Shown here: piece after piece, positions 15,005-20,220 of the stretch
How the letters are laid out: the number at the start of each line of letters is the position of its first letter
Numbering within the stretch: position 1 is the first letter of the stretch
Virus record (IMG/VR): IMGVR_UViG_3300020183_000334
Coordinates: 1 to 29,869 of that record
Direction: 5' to 3' (one strand)
Length of the DNA: 29,869 nt
Source of the DNA: a virus
Notes under the pieces: generated by a model
What the model was told of the DNA's origin: nothing
The model's input: only the letters and a program-made list of their open reading frames with translations
Database searches by the model: none
Program-made: the position numbers and the translations under genes

Positions 15005-15798
15005 ATCTTAATCCACCTCTCAGGAACTAAATCTTTTACATCATTCTGTTCACTCAGTGGAGGACCAAACCATCTATTTGGAGCAATAACTTTTTTACTA
15101 TCAGATAACCAAGCTCCCCACCAACTAAAAGAACTATTTGCAATAATGTGATAATCACAAAGAGTCATTAAGCACATATCAAATAGATTACTATTACCTT
15201 GAGAAACATAGAATCTATCGGATGAAAAAATATTCTGACTAAGAGCCCACTTAGGATCATCTGTAAAGATGATCACTGGAATATTAGAATCGACCATAGA
15301 CAGTGCTTGTTGATAATACTCCAGAGGACAACAACCGTGCCAAGGTTGATTTACATAATCACCTCTTCTTACATGAAGAGAGATAACCTTCTCACTATCA
15401 ATTGAGTTTCGATACTCTTTTGCTACAGAAAGAATATTATCTTTGAAGGTAAAATCTTTTTTTACCTCATCAGAAATATCTTGAAAATATTTCTCTGTTT
15501 GAAAGTATCCAAATAGATCTACATCATCTGGACACTTTTCATAAAGTTCCTGGTTAAAGTGGAAGTGACCTTCCTCTACTCTTTTATCTGTTTGATTGAC
15601 TCGAATATTTTCTTTTGGAAGACTAGAAAGTTCAAATCCTTCAAAGAGTTGATGATCGTGCCATGGATCATTAAAATCACTCGGAGGAATAGTAAACTCA
15701 TATCCATGTTTGGTTGATATGGATTTTAATGTTGCGTACTGGAACATCTGGTTTCCAAGTCTTCCATGATGTCCTAGAAGATTAAAACTAATAGTCAT
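15001..15798 (-). CDS. GT11 alpha-1,2-fucosyltransferase-like enzyme
   Basis: 265 residues with the GT11 signature set: LLGHHGRLGNQMFQYATLKS at 7-26, SLHVRRGDYV (the H-x-R-R-x-D donor motif), FTDDPKWAL, and ANSSFSWWGAWLSDSKKVIAPNRWF near the C-terminus. GT11 enzymes move L-fucose from GDP-L-fucose to a galactose. The window has no recognisable GDP-fucose synthase, but the gene directly upstream, overlapping by 4 bases, is a GDP-mannose 3,5-epimerase making GDP-L-galactose, a close structural analogue. L-galactose transfer is therefore a good alternative; that is inference. Confidence 0.9.
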   Translation of the reverse strand: MTISFNLLGHHGRLGNQMFQYATLKSISTKHGYEFTIPPSDFNDPWHDHQLFEGFELSSLPKENIRVNQTDKRVEEGHFHFNQELYEKCPDDVDLFGYFQTEKYFQDISDEVKKDFTFKDNILSVAKEYRNSIDSEKVISLHVRRGDYVNQPWHGCCPLEYYQQALSMVDSNIPVIIFTDDPKWALSQNIFSSDRFYVSQGNSNLFDMCLMTLCDYHIIANSSFSWWGAWLSDSKKVIAPNRWFGPPLSEQNDVKDLVPERWIKI

Positions 15799-16841
15799 TT
15801 TTGAAGTTGTTCCTTAATCCAGAAATAAGTTTTACGAATACCTTCTTCGAGGGTCTGTTCATAATCCCAACCCAACTTCTCACGAATCAGATCATTATTG
15901 GAGTTACGACCACGAACACCAAGAGGTGCATCAAGTTTATGTTGACGTTTAACAGGAACTCCAGCAACCTTAGAAACAGTATCGACAAGTTGATTGATAG
16001 TTACCATTTCCTCAGATCCAATATTGACTGGACCGATGAAGTTAGAATCCATCATACGACGAGTTGCTTCAATACATTCATCAATGAAGAGGAAGGAACG
16101 TGTCTGTTCACCATCACCCCATACTTCGATTGTTCCACCAACCTCAGGAAGTTCTGCTACTTTCCTACAAATAGCCGCAGGTGCTTTTTCCCTACCACCA
16201 GTCCAAGTTCCTTCTGGTCCGAAAATATTGTGGTATCGAGCAACACGTACAGGAATACCATAGTTGCGATGATAAGCAAAATACAGACGTTCTGAAAAGA
16301 GTTTTTCCCAACCATATTCGGAATCTGGGTTAGCAGGATATGCGGACTCTTCACGACAATCGGGATTGTCTGGATCAAGTTGATTGTGCTTTGGATACAT
16401 GCAAGCAGATCCAGAATAGAAGATCTTGGTTACATTCTTACCAAGAAAATCATTAAACTTTCTTACAGACTCAAGAACATTCAGGTTAATTGACACTGAG
16501 TTGTGCATAATATCTGCATCATTTTCTCCAGTAAATACGAAACCTGCTCCACCCATATCAGCAGCAAACTGATATACTTCATCAAATGCCTGAAGATATC
16601 GTGATGGAACAAAGTTATAGAAGTTACCACGATCACCTTTGTATTGAATGACTCTTTCTACAAAGGCAACATCTCTCAGGTCTCCAATAATAAACTCATT
16701 TGCTTCAGTCTTTGAGAACTCAGGATACTTGAGATCCACACCGCGAACCCAATAACCTTCTGCTCGCAGTCTTTTGACCATGTGACTTCCAATAAAACCA
16801 CCAGCACCAAGCACAAGTGCTTTCTTTACATATTGACTCAT
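15795..16841 (-). CDS. GDP-mannose 3,5-epimerase-like (extended SDR)
   Basis: 348 residues. NAD motif LGAGGFIGSHMVKRLRAEGY at 11-30. Motifs follow the plant GDP-mannose 3,5-epimerase (GME) closely: FAADMGGAGFV at 92-102, SGSACMYPK with the acid/base Cys147, YGWEK (Tyr176, Lys180), RYHNIFGPEGTW, GGREKAPAAICRK with Lys219, VWGDGEQTRSFLFIDECIEA, VNIGSEEM and GVRGRNSNN. GME converts GDP-D-mannose to GDP-L-galactose or GDP-L-gulose in the cytoplasm. All catalytic residues I know of are kept. It is the first gene of the eleven-gene glycan operon, 28 bases after the promoter's -10 box, and overlaps the GT11 gene by 4 bases. Confidence 0.9.
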   Translation of the reverse strand: MSQYVKKALVLGAGGFIGSHMVKRLRAEGYWVRGVDLKYPEFSKTEANEFIIGDLRDVAFVERVIQYKGDRGNFYNFVPSRYLQAFDEVYQFAADMGGAGFVFTGENDADIMHNSVSINLNVLESVRKFNDFLGKNVTKIFYSGSACMYPKHNQLDPDNPDCREESAYPANPDSEYGWEKLFSERLYFAYHRNYGIPVRVARYHNIFGPEGTWTGGREKAPAAICRKVAELPEVGGTIEVWGDGEQTRSFLFIDECIEATRRMMDSNFIGPVNIGSEEMVTINQLVDTVSKVAGVPVKRQHKLDAPLGVRGRNSNNDLIREKLGWDYEQTLEEGIRKTYFWIKEQLQK

Positions 16842-16868
16842 AAAGAACTAATAATCTCTGTACTATCT

Positions 16869-16897
16869 ATTATACAAAAAAAGAGGGGTCATGTAAA
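16869..16897 (-). promoter_or_regulatory. Sigma70-type promoter of the glycan operon
   Basis: Minus strand TTTACA (16897-16892), 17-base spacer, TATAAT (16874-16869). The -35 box lies in the loop of the terminator at 16882-16904. Confidence 0.85.
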
Positions 16898-16904
16898 CCC
16901 CTCT
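16882..16904 (-). terminator. Terminator before the glycan operon, loop carries the -35 box
   Basis: Minus strand AGAGGGGT, loop TTACATG, ACCCCTCT, then seven T. It ends transcripts from the 17.0-17.3 kb genes while its loop and T-tract form the -35 box and spacer of the next promoter. Confidence 0.85.
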
Positions 16905-17018
16905 CTATAAACTCAGGCTCGCCACCAATTCTTTGACTGGAAATTGGAAACCAGGCGGGAGTAAGATCCCATCCGCACCACTTGCTCTTGAGAGAAGCAA
17001 GAAACTCATAGGGGTCAT
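16905..17018 (-). CDS. Possible 37-residue small protein
   Basis: ATG at 17016-17018 with a GGTGGAG ribosome-binding site 6 bases upstream, and a stop immediately before the terminator hairpin. The product has a hydrophobic start (MTPMSFLLLSRASG) and Pro/Gly-rich middle (ILLPPGFQF). Position between gene and terminator supports it. Another frame over the same bases, without a start codon, gives a Trp/Cys-rich sequence (SKWCGWDLTPAWFPI) that also looks protein-like, so the true coding frame is uncertain. Confidence 0.4.
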   Translation of the reverse strand: MTPMSFLLLSRASGADGILLPPGFQFPVKELVASLSL

Positions 17019-17032
17019 ATTGACTCCACCAC

Positions 17033-17266
17033 TTAGTTTTGAGAAACTAAGAAAAGTTGTATAAGTTTTGGGATTTCAATTGCGGCGTAAAAACCACAGA
17101 GTATTAAGATGTCCCAAAATTTATACTTAAGTGCAAAAGGAATAACAAATGCATTTCCTATACACTTAACTAACAACCCAGATTTTGGATCTCCCCACAA
17201 CAAGAAAAAGTATCCTGATAGAAGAAGAATGTTTCCAATGTATCTGAGAATATCAGATTTTGACAT
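17033..17266 (-). CDS. Small membrane protein, two to three helices
   Basis: 77 residues with hydrophobic segments at about 7-24 (LRYIGNILLLSGYFFLLW), 31-45 (GLLVKCIGNAFVIPFAL) and 50-72 (WDILILCGFYAAIEIPKLI). A short charged turn (GDPKSG) separates the first two. It is an integral inner- or thylakoid-membrane protein. No family recognised. It lacks a clear ribosome-binding site before the ATG at 17264-17266. It precedes the terminator at 16882-16904. Confidence 0.75.
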   Translation of the reverse strand: MSKSDILRYIGNILLLSGYFFLLWGDPKSGLLVKCIGNAFVIPFALKYKFWDILILCGFYAAIEIPKLIQLFLVSQN

Positions 17267-17371
17267 AAAGGGGTTTTGCTCCCGACCAGGGTTTTTAAAG
17301 ACTTTCCATGTCTTATATATGAGTATTATGGTCTGAATACCAATAAAAGCATTTCAGTGTGAATACTAACT

Positions 17372-17617
17372 TTAATCGTCTTTCACATAACAAGGAACTC
17401 GATCTGGATCCAACCAACATGTATAATCATAATCTTCCATAGCAGTCAACAACTGCATTTCATTATCACAAAGATACATGTCTCGATATCGTCCAGTATA
17501 AGAGTCTACCTTTTGAATACGATAATCAGGTTTCCCATTAATTTCCAAGGTGCCAACTTGGACATAACGATAAGGAAACCGTTCCATAAGAACAGTTGGT
17601 TTCCTGATTACTTTCAT
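17372..17617 (-). CDS. Small hypothetical protein
   Basis: 81 residues from the ATG at 17615-17617, which overlaps the upstream stop by one base (TGATG). Soluble, Tyr/Asp-rich (RYVQVGTLEINGKPDYRIQ, TAMEDYDYTCWLDPDRVP), probably a small beta-strand protein. Not recognised. Translationally coupled to the 17617-17832 gene, whose consensus-like promoter indicates early expression of the pair; many such small early phage proteins redirect host functions, but nothing here shows this directly. Confidence 0.75.
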   Translation of the reverse strand: MKVIRKPTVLMERFPYRYVQVGTLEINGKPDYRIQKVDSYTGRYRDMYLCDNEMQLLTAMEDYDYTCWLDPDRVPCYVKDD

Positions 17618-17832
17618 CACGCAACCTCAACAGATTCAAGATCATTATACACATACTCCATAAGCATTTCATAATCATCCAGAGGATCACCAGAGAATAC
17701 TACACCTTCACTTTCATAGTACCGACGAACCTTTTTGTAGAGTTTCGGATTCTTTACATCAAGATAAAAATCGCCGTTTGCTGCACCACGAAGAGTTTGG
17801 ATGTCTTTCTTGAATTTAGAATTAAGAGTCAT
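17617..17832 (-). CDS. Small hypothetical protein, early pair
   Basis: 71 residues from the ATG at 17830-17832; the in-frame extension to 17883 contains the promoter and is rejected. Sequence is mixed charged and aromatic (RGAANGDFYLDVKNPKLYKK, VRRYYESEGVVFSGDPLDDY). The C-terminus is acidic. I recognise no domain. It is 22 bases after the -10 box of a TTGACT/TATAAT promoter, and the next gene starts on its stop codon. Confidence 0.75.
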   Translation of the reverse strand: MTLNSKFKKDIQTLRGAANGDFYLDVKNPKLYKKVRRYYESEGVVFSGDPLDDYEMLMEYVYNDLESVEVA

Positions 17833-17854
17833 TTGTTTGAATGTTGACCTTAGT

Positions 17855-17883
17855 ATTATAAGGGTTTGACTTGGAGAAGTCAA
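17855..17883 (-). promoter_or_regulatory. Sigma70-type promoter of the 17.6-17.8 kb gene pair
   Basis: Minus strand TTGACT (17883-17878), 17-base spacer, TATAAT (17860-17855). Confidence 0.85.
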
Positions 17884-17909
17884 GGTGGACAGAGGTGTTT
17901 CTGTCTTAT

Positions 17910-17981
17910 GCTCGTTGTCAGGATTGAACTGACCTCTGCCGATTTATGAGATCGGTGCTTTCACCAGATAGCTAAACGAGC
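17910..17981 (-). tRNA. tRNA with CAT anticodon (Met or Ile2)
   Basis: A 72-base cloverleaf with acceptor GCTCGTT/AACGAGC, anticodon stem CCGAT/ATCGG, loop CTCATAA and a canonical T-loop (TTCAATC). The CAT anticodon may be elongator Met, or Ile after lysidine modification; the sequence alone does not separate them. Last tRNA of the cluster in transcription order. Confidence 0.92.
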
Positions 17982-17984
17982 AAG

Positions 17985-18056
17985 TGGGGATACTGGGAGT
18001 TGAACCCAGACTAAGCCCTTATAAGGAGCCCGCTCTAACCATTAAGCTATACCCCC
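17985..18056 (-). tRNA. tRNA-Ile (TAT anticodon)
   Basis: Acceptor GGGGGTA/TATCCCC, D-stem GCTT/GAGC, anticodon stem GGCTC/GGGCT with loop CTTATAA, T-stem CTGGG/CCCAG with loop TTCAACT. The anticodon is TAT, which reads AUA, a codon frequent in AT-rich phage genes and rare in the host. It lies 3 bases from the CAT tRNA. Confidence 0.85.
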
Positions 18057-18063
18057 ATGAAAA

Positions 18064-18291
18064 TCACGAACCTTCTTCGTGGTCGGTGTGTATTCGTATT
18101 ATATCCTCACTCACACCACAATCCTCAAAGACCTGTACCACTTCCTTATATGGCACCATAACTGCGTTACCGTGCTCACTGGTTATGATAAATGATTCTC
18201 CTCGTTCTACTCTGTTCATAAGATTGTCAAAGTCAGATTGAAACTCTTCTACAGTGAATGATTGAAGTTCAGAAATTTCTTGCATTTTCAT
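18064..18291 (-). CDS. Phd/YefM-type antitoxin, orphan
   Basis: 75 residues with the Phd/YefM N-terminal DNA-binding fold: SFTVEEFQSDFDNLMNRVER then GESFIITSEHGNAVMVPYKE. The C-terminal tail (VSEDIIRIHTDHEEGS) is where such antitoxins contact their toxin. No toxin gene of the Doc or YoeB type is seen beside it; both flanks are tRNA genes. It could neutralise a host toxin (an anti-abortive-infection role) or act as a repressor in the tRNA cluster. A second ATG two codons in is an alternative start. The role is inference. Confidence 0.82.
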   Translation of the reverse strand: MKMQEISELQSFTVEEFQSDFDNLMNRVERGESFIITSEHGNAVMVPYKEVVQVFEDCGVSEDIIRIHTDHEEGS

Positions 18292-18307
18292 AAGGTGAGT
18301 TTATGAG

Positions 18308-18381
18308 TCGGGGTGACAGGATTCGAACCTACGACTTCTGCTTCCCAAAAGCAGCGCTCTACCAAACTGAGCTACACCCCG
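18308..18381 (-). tRNA. tRNA-Pro (TGG anticodon)
   Basis: Acceptor CGGGGTG/CACCCCG, anticodon stem CTGCT/AGCAG with loop TTTGGGA, T-loop TTCGAAT. It begins one base after the stop codon of the 37-residue membrane ORF and 23 bases after a perfect sigma70 -10 box. Confidence 0.93.
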
Positions 18382-18495
18382 TTATTTGTTTTTGTGTATG
18401 ATCATTATACCTAAGATGGGAACCATTGTCAAGAGATAGCATAAAATGAATAAGAATACTTGATTGTTGAGTAGTACCCCAGCAAGATGTCTCAT
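18382..18495 (-). CDS. Possible 37-residue membrane peptide
   Basis: ATG overlaps the upstream stop (ATGA). One long hydrophobic helix (VFLFILCYLLTMVPILGIMI) and a basic end (HKNK). The tRNA-Pro promoter lies inside the last third of this frame, so it may be a genuine gene with an embedded promoter or a fortuitous frame. Coupling to a clear upstream gene supports it weakly. Confidence 0.5.
   Translation of the reverse strand: MRHLAGVLLNNQVFLFILCYLLTMVPILGIMIIHKNK
18404..18432 (-). promoter_or_regulatory. Perfect sigma70 promoter for tRNA-Pro
   Basis: Minus strand TTGACA (18432-18427), 17-base spacer, TATAAT (18409-18404): a 12/12 match, 23 bases before tRNA-Pro. Confidence 0.9.
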
Positions 18496-18659
18496 CGTAC
18501 TCTATCTATAATGGCAATAACACCATGTGCATAAAAGAAAAGCAGAACCGAACCGATTGCCGATGAGATTATTGTAGCAGTTTTATTGTGCTTGTCAATA
18601 GCCTGGTCAATCATCTCTTGAACTTCCGATCGACTAATGAACTCATCATGAGGTTCCAT
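18492..18659 (-). CDS. 55-residue single-helix membrane protein
   Basis: Charged N-terminus (MEPHDEFISRSEVQEMIDQA) followed by a membrane helix (ATIISSAIGSVLLFFYAHGV) and a basic end. The ATG overlaps the upstream stop by one base and its stop overlaps the next ATG by four. The shape, a helix with a cytoplasmic acidic domain, fits a small phage membrane protein. No family recognised. Part of a three-gene coupled string between tRNA-Ser and tRNA-Pro. Confidence 0.75.
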   Translation of the reverse strand: MEPHDEFISRSEVQEMIDQAIDKHNKTATIISSAIGSVLLFFYAHGVIAIIDRVR

Positions 18660-18808
18660 CACTTTTCATCTCCAAGAAACTTTGCTAGAGGATCTCTTCT
18701 TGTCTTAACTATCTCCACTGCTCTCTTATAAAACATGTTATCTGTATTACCAGATGCTTCAAATGTTTCCTTTATACGGACCCAATTATTATAGGTATGT
18801 TGGTCCAT
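18659..18808 (-). CDS. 49-residue hypothetical protein
   Basis: Reads MDQHTYNNWVRIKETFEASG, then a basic helix (MFYKRAVEIVKTRRDPLAKF). Soluble, probably two helices. The first of three small overlapping genes between tRNA-Ser and tRNA-Pro. An 8-bp inverted repeat lies immediately upstream. Looks like a small conserved cyanophage protein; function unknown. Confidence 0.75.
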   Translation of the reverse strand: MDQHTYNNWVRIKETFEASGNTDNMFYKRAVEIVKTRRDPLAKFLGDEK

Positions 18809-18810
18809 GT

Positions 18811-18845
18811 CTGTGATTCGTATTACTAATATATACTAATCACAG
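18811..18845. repeat. 8-bp inverted repeat, possible operator
   Basis: CTGTGATT (18811-18818) and AATCACAG (18838-18845) flank a TATATT-rich -10-like region just upstream of the 49-residue gene. A TTGACT lies further upstream (minus strand) but at 19-base spacing. A repressor site is possible, not shown. Confidence 0.4.
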
Positions 18846-18940
18846 GTTTTCCAAAGTCAACTAAGTGTCAGGATTCTGTAACACTACGATACAGAAAACG
18901 GAATAAAATCTTAAATCTGTATCTTATGTAACTGTTTAAA

Positions 18941-19027
18941 CGGTAGCGGTTAGATTCGAACTAACGGAGGTGTTACCCTCACTTGTTTTCAAGACAAGCG
19001 CAATAAACCGGACTCTGCCACGCTACC
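18941..19027 (-). tRNA. tRNA-Ser (TGA anticodon)
   Basis: An 87-base class II tRNA: acceptor GGTAGCG/CGCTACC, anticodon stem CTTGT/ACAAG with loop CTTGAAA, a long variable arm (GAGGGTAACACCTC) and T-loop TTCGAAT. Confidence 0.94.
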
Positions 19028-19039
19028 AATATTAGAGGT

Positions 19040-19291
19040 TCAACGAACCTCAAAATCTAAACGACGAACTTTACGTTGTCGTCTTGCCTCCTGAAAAGCA
19101 AGGTCTTGAGAAGAAAGCACATTTGTTTTTTGTGGTTCCTTGATAGAGTTTAACATAACAACACGGGATAAGTCAACAGCAGAAATCTTATCACCACGAA
19201 TCGTTGCCATATTCGGACAACCGCAGGACACTGTTTTGGTAGGATGACCCGTTATTTCTTTATTGCAGTCTTTGCATCGTATTGAAATCAT
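19040..19291 (-). CDS. Small zinc-ribbon-like protein
   Basis: 83 residues. The N-terminal part has two Cys pairs, CKDCNKEITG and VSCGCPNM, suggesting one zinc site. The rest is a helix ending in basic residues (FQEARRQRKVRRLDFEVR), consistent with nucleic-acid or protein binding. The stop codon lies in a perfect 7-bp hairpin (GAGGTTC/GAACCTC, 19035-19051) just before tRNA-Ser, without a T-tract. Known only as a cyanophage-type small protein; role unknown. Confidence 0.78.
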   Translation of the reverse strand: MISIRCKDCNKEITGHPTKTVSCGCPNMATIRGDKISAVDLSRVVMLNSIKEPQKTNVLSSQDLAFQEARRQRKVRRLDFEVR

Positions 19292-19325
19292 TTTTCTTTA
19301 CCATATTCACTTAAAACTTTTTGAA

Positions 19326-19333
19326 TATTTATC
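19326..19333 (-). promoter_or_regulatory. Late-promoter-like box (GATAAATA)
   Basis: Minus-strand GATAAATA, 34 bases before the zinc-ribbon gene and just after the Val-like tRNA. Confidence 0.35.
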
Positions 19334-19339
19334 AAGTAT

Positions 19340-19411
19340 GCCCGATACAGGTAACGCTCCCGTCGATGCCTGAGTGTAAATCAGGTCCCTTCACTTGCTG
19401 GGTCATCGGGC
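19340..19411 (-). tRNA. tRNA-like cloverleaf, TAC anticodon (Val), non-canonical loops
   Basis: Exactly 72 bases: acceptor GCCCGAT/ATCGGGC, D-stem CCC/GGG with loop AGCAAGTGAA, anticodon stem CCTGA/TCAGG with loop TTTACAC, 5-base variable loop, T-stem ACGGG/CCTGT with loop AGCGTTA. All stems pair, but the D-loop has no GG and the T-loop has no TTC. The stop codon of the HNH gene (TGA) is part of the anticodon stem. It may be a functional tRNA-Val with an altered elbow or a decaying one. Confidence 0.7.
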
Positions 19412-19890
19412 AATTGAATAACTCCTGCGTGTATCATTCTATGACAATTAGAGCATAAAAGAACACATTTGTCAAGTTCTTGTTTGAGTTTGTCCCATCC
19501 AATACTGTTACGAGTTAAATTAAATTCTTTAATTGATGGGTCTAAATGATGAAAATCTAATGCAGAATAATGTTTATCGAATCCACAACAAATACATTTT
19601 CCACCTTTGTATTCTAACATTTTATGTTTAGTGATTACAAATTGTTTATTTCTATATTTGTTAAGACAAGACTTACAAGCCCATCTTTTTTTAGAATCAT
19701 AAGTATTTTCTGTAGTAAGTTTTACATTACAAAACTTACAATTATCCACATATTTTGGTGGTTTATAAGTTGTAAGATTATATTTTCTTAACCAGTGTCT
19801 TACGGCACCATTACTTTTATTGACAATTTTAGAAATTTGCCTAATGCTTTTTCCGTCAGCAACCAGTTGAGTTAAATAATCTTTTTCCAC
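19381..19890 (-). CDS. HNH homing endonuclease in the tRNA cluster
   Basis: 169 residues with a GTG start; no ATG is available in frame. A helix-turn-helix-like N-terminus (YLTQLVADGKSIRQISKIVN, GAVRHWLRKYNL) is followed by a Cys4 zinc motif (CKFCNVKL...WACKSCLNKY) and the HNH core: GGKCICCGFDKHYSALDFHH, then CVLLCSNCHRMIHAG. It nicks or cuts a specific DNA site to spread itself. It sits between two unusual tRNA genes and its last 31 bases overlap the Val-like tRNA. An exact TATAAATA box 23 bases upstream implies late expression. Confidence 0.9.
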   Translation of the reverse strand: MEKDYLTQLVADGKSIRQISKIVNKSNGAVRHWLRKYNLTTYKPPKYVDNCKFCNVKLTTENTYDSKKRWACKSCLNKYRNKQFVITKHKMLEYKGGKCICCGFDKHYSALDFHHLDPSIKEFNLTRNSIGWDKLKQELDKCVLLCSNCHRMIHAGVIQLPDDPASEGT

Positions 19891-19912
19891 AATACTAACA
19901 CAGTTCTTATAT

Positions 19913-19920
19913 TATTTATA
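19913..19920 (-). promoter_or_regulatory. T4-type late promoter (exact TATAAATA) of the HNH gene
   Basis: Minus-strand TATAAATA between the Asn-like tRNA and the HNH GTG start. Confidence 0.65.
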
Positions 19921-19938
19921 TTAGAAGTGTGTTAGAAC

Positions 19939-20010
19939 TCCCATCGTAGGTACTGCCCCTACCAATCTCCGATTAACAGTCGGGCCCGTTCGCTTGCTCG
20001 GTCGATGGGA
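19939..20010 (-). tRNA. tRNA-like cloverleaf, GTT anticodon (Asn), non-canonical loops
   Basis: Also exactly 72 bases: acceptor TCCCATC/GATGGGA, D-stem CCG/CGG with loop AGCAAGCGAA, anticodon stem CCCGA/TCGGA (one C-A mismatch) with loop CTGTTAA, 5-base variable loop, T-stem GTAGG/CCTAC with loop GGCAGTA. The anticodon arm is typical of tRNA-Asn. D- and T-loops lack GG and TTC, just as in the Val-like gene, and the D-loop differs from it at one position only. Confidence 0.72.
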
Positions 20011-20066
20011 ATAGATGTAGGTGAACCAACCTACAGTTTAGAGATTGCTCTCAAGGTCTTTTGTGT

Positions 20067-20138
20067 ACCTCTGTCTGGGAATCGAACCCAGTTTCCAACT
20101 CCCTTGTCGGGGTGTCCTTACCAATGGACTACCAGAGG
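20067..20138 (-). tRNA. tRNA with irregular anticodon arm (possibly Val, GAC)
   Basis: Acceptor CCTCTGG/ACAGAGG (one mismatch), D-arm GTCC/GGAC with a normal GG loop, T-stem CTGGG/CCCAG with canonical TTCGATT loop. The anticodon arm does not fit the 5-bp/7-base rule: the best fold is CCC/GGG around a 6-base loop CGACAA, as if the T before GAC were lost. It could be a tRNA-Val(GAC) missing U33, a pseudogene, or a sequencing error. Confidence 0.65.
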
Positions 20139-20140
20139 AG

Positions 20141-20211
20141 AGCGAGTGACGGGGATCGAACCCGTGACAAGAGCTTGGAAGGCTCGCATGTTACCGCTAC
20201 ACCACACTCGC
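20141..20211 (-). tRNA. tRNA-Gly (TCC anticodon)
   Basis: Acceptor GCGAGTG/CACTCGC, anticodon stem CGAGC/GCTCT (one mismatch) with loop CTTCCAA, T-loop TTCGATC. It lies 10 bases downstream of a perfect sigma70 -10 box. Confidence 0.92.
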
Positions 20212-20220
20212 AATAAGACA

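Noticed and set aside
15801-16295. 164-residue + strand ORF opposite the GDP-mannose epimerase
   Set aside because: It mirrors a clearly conserved enzyme and shows no family motif of its own.
19340-20010. The two unusual tRNA-like genes read on the + strand (Tyr GTA and AAC anticodons)
   Set aside because: On + the arm next to the acceptor has no 8-9 linker and the geometry is wrong; on minus all segment lengths match a standard tRNA and the neighbours share the strand.
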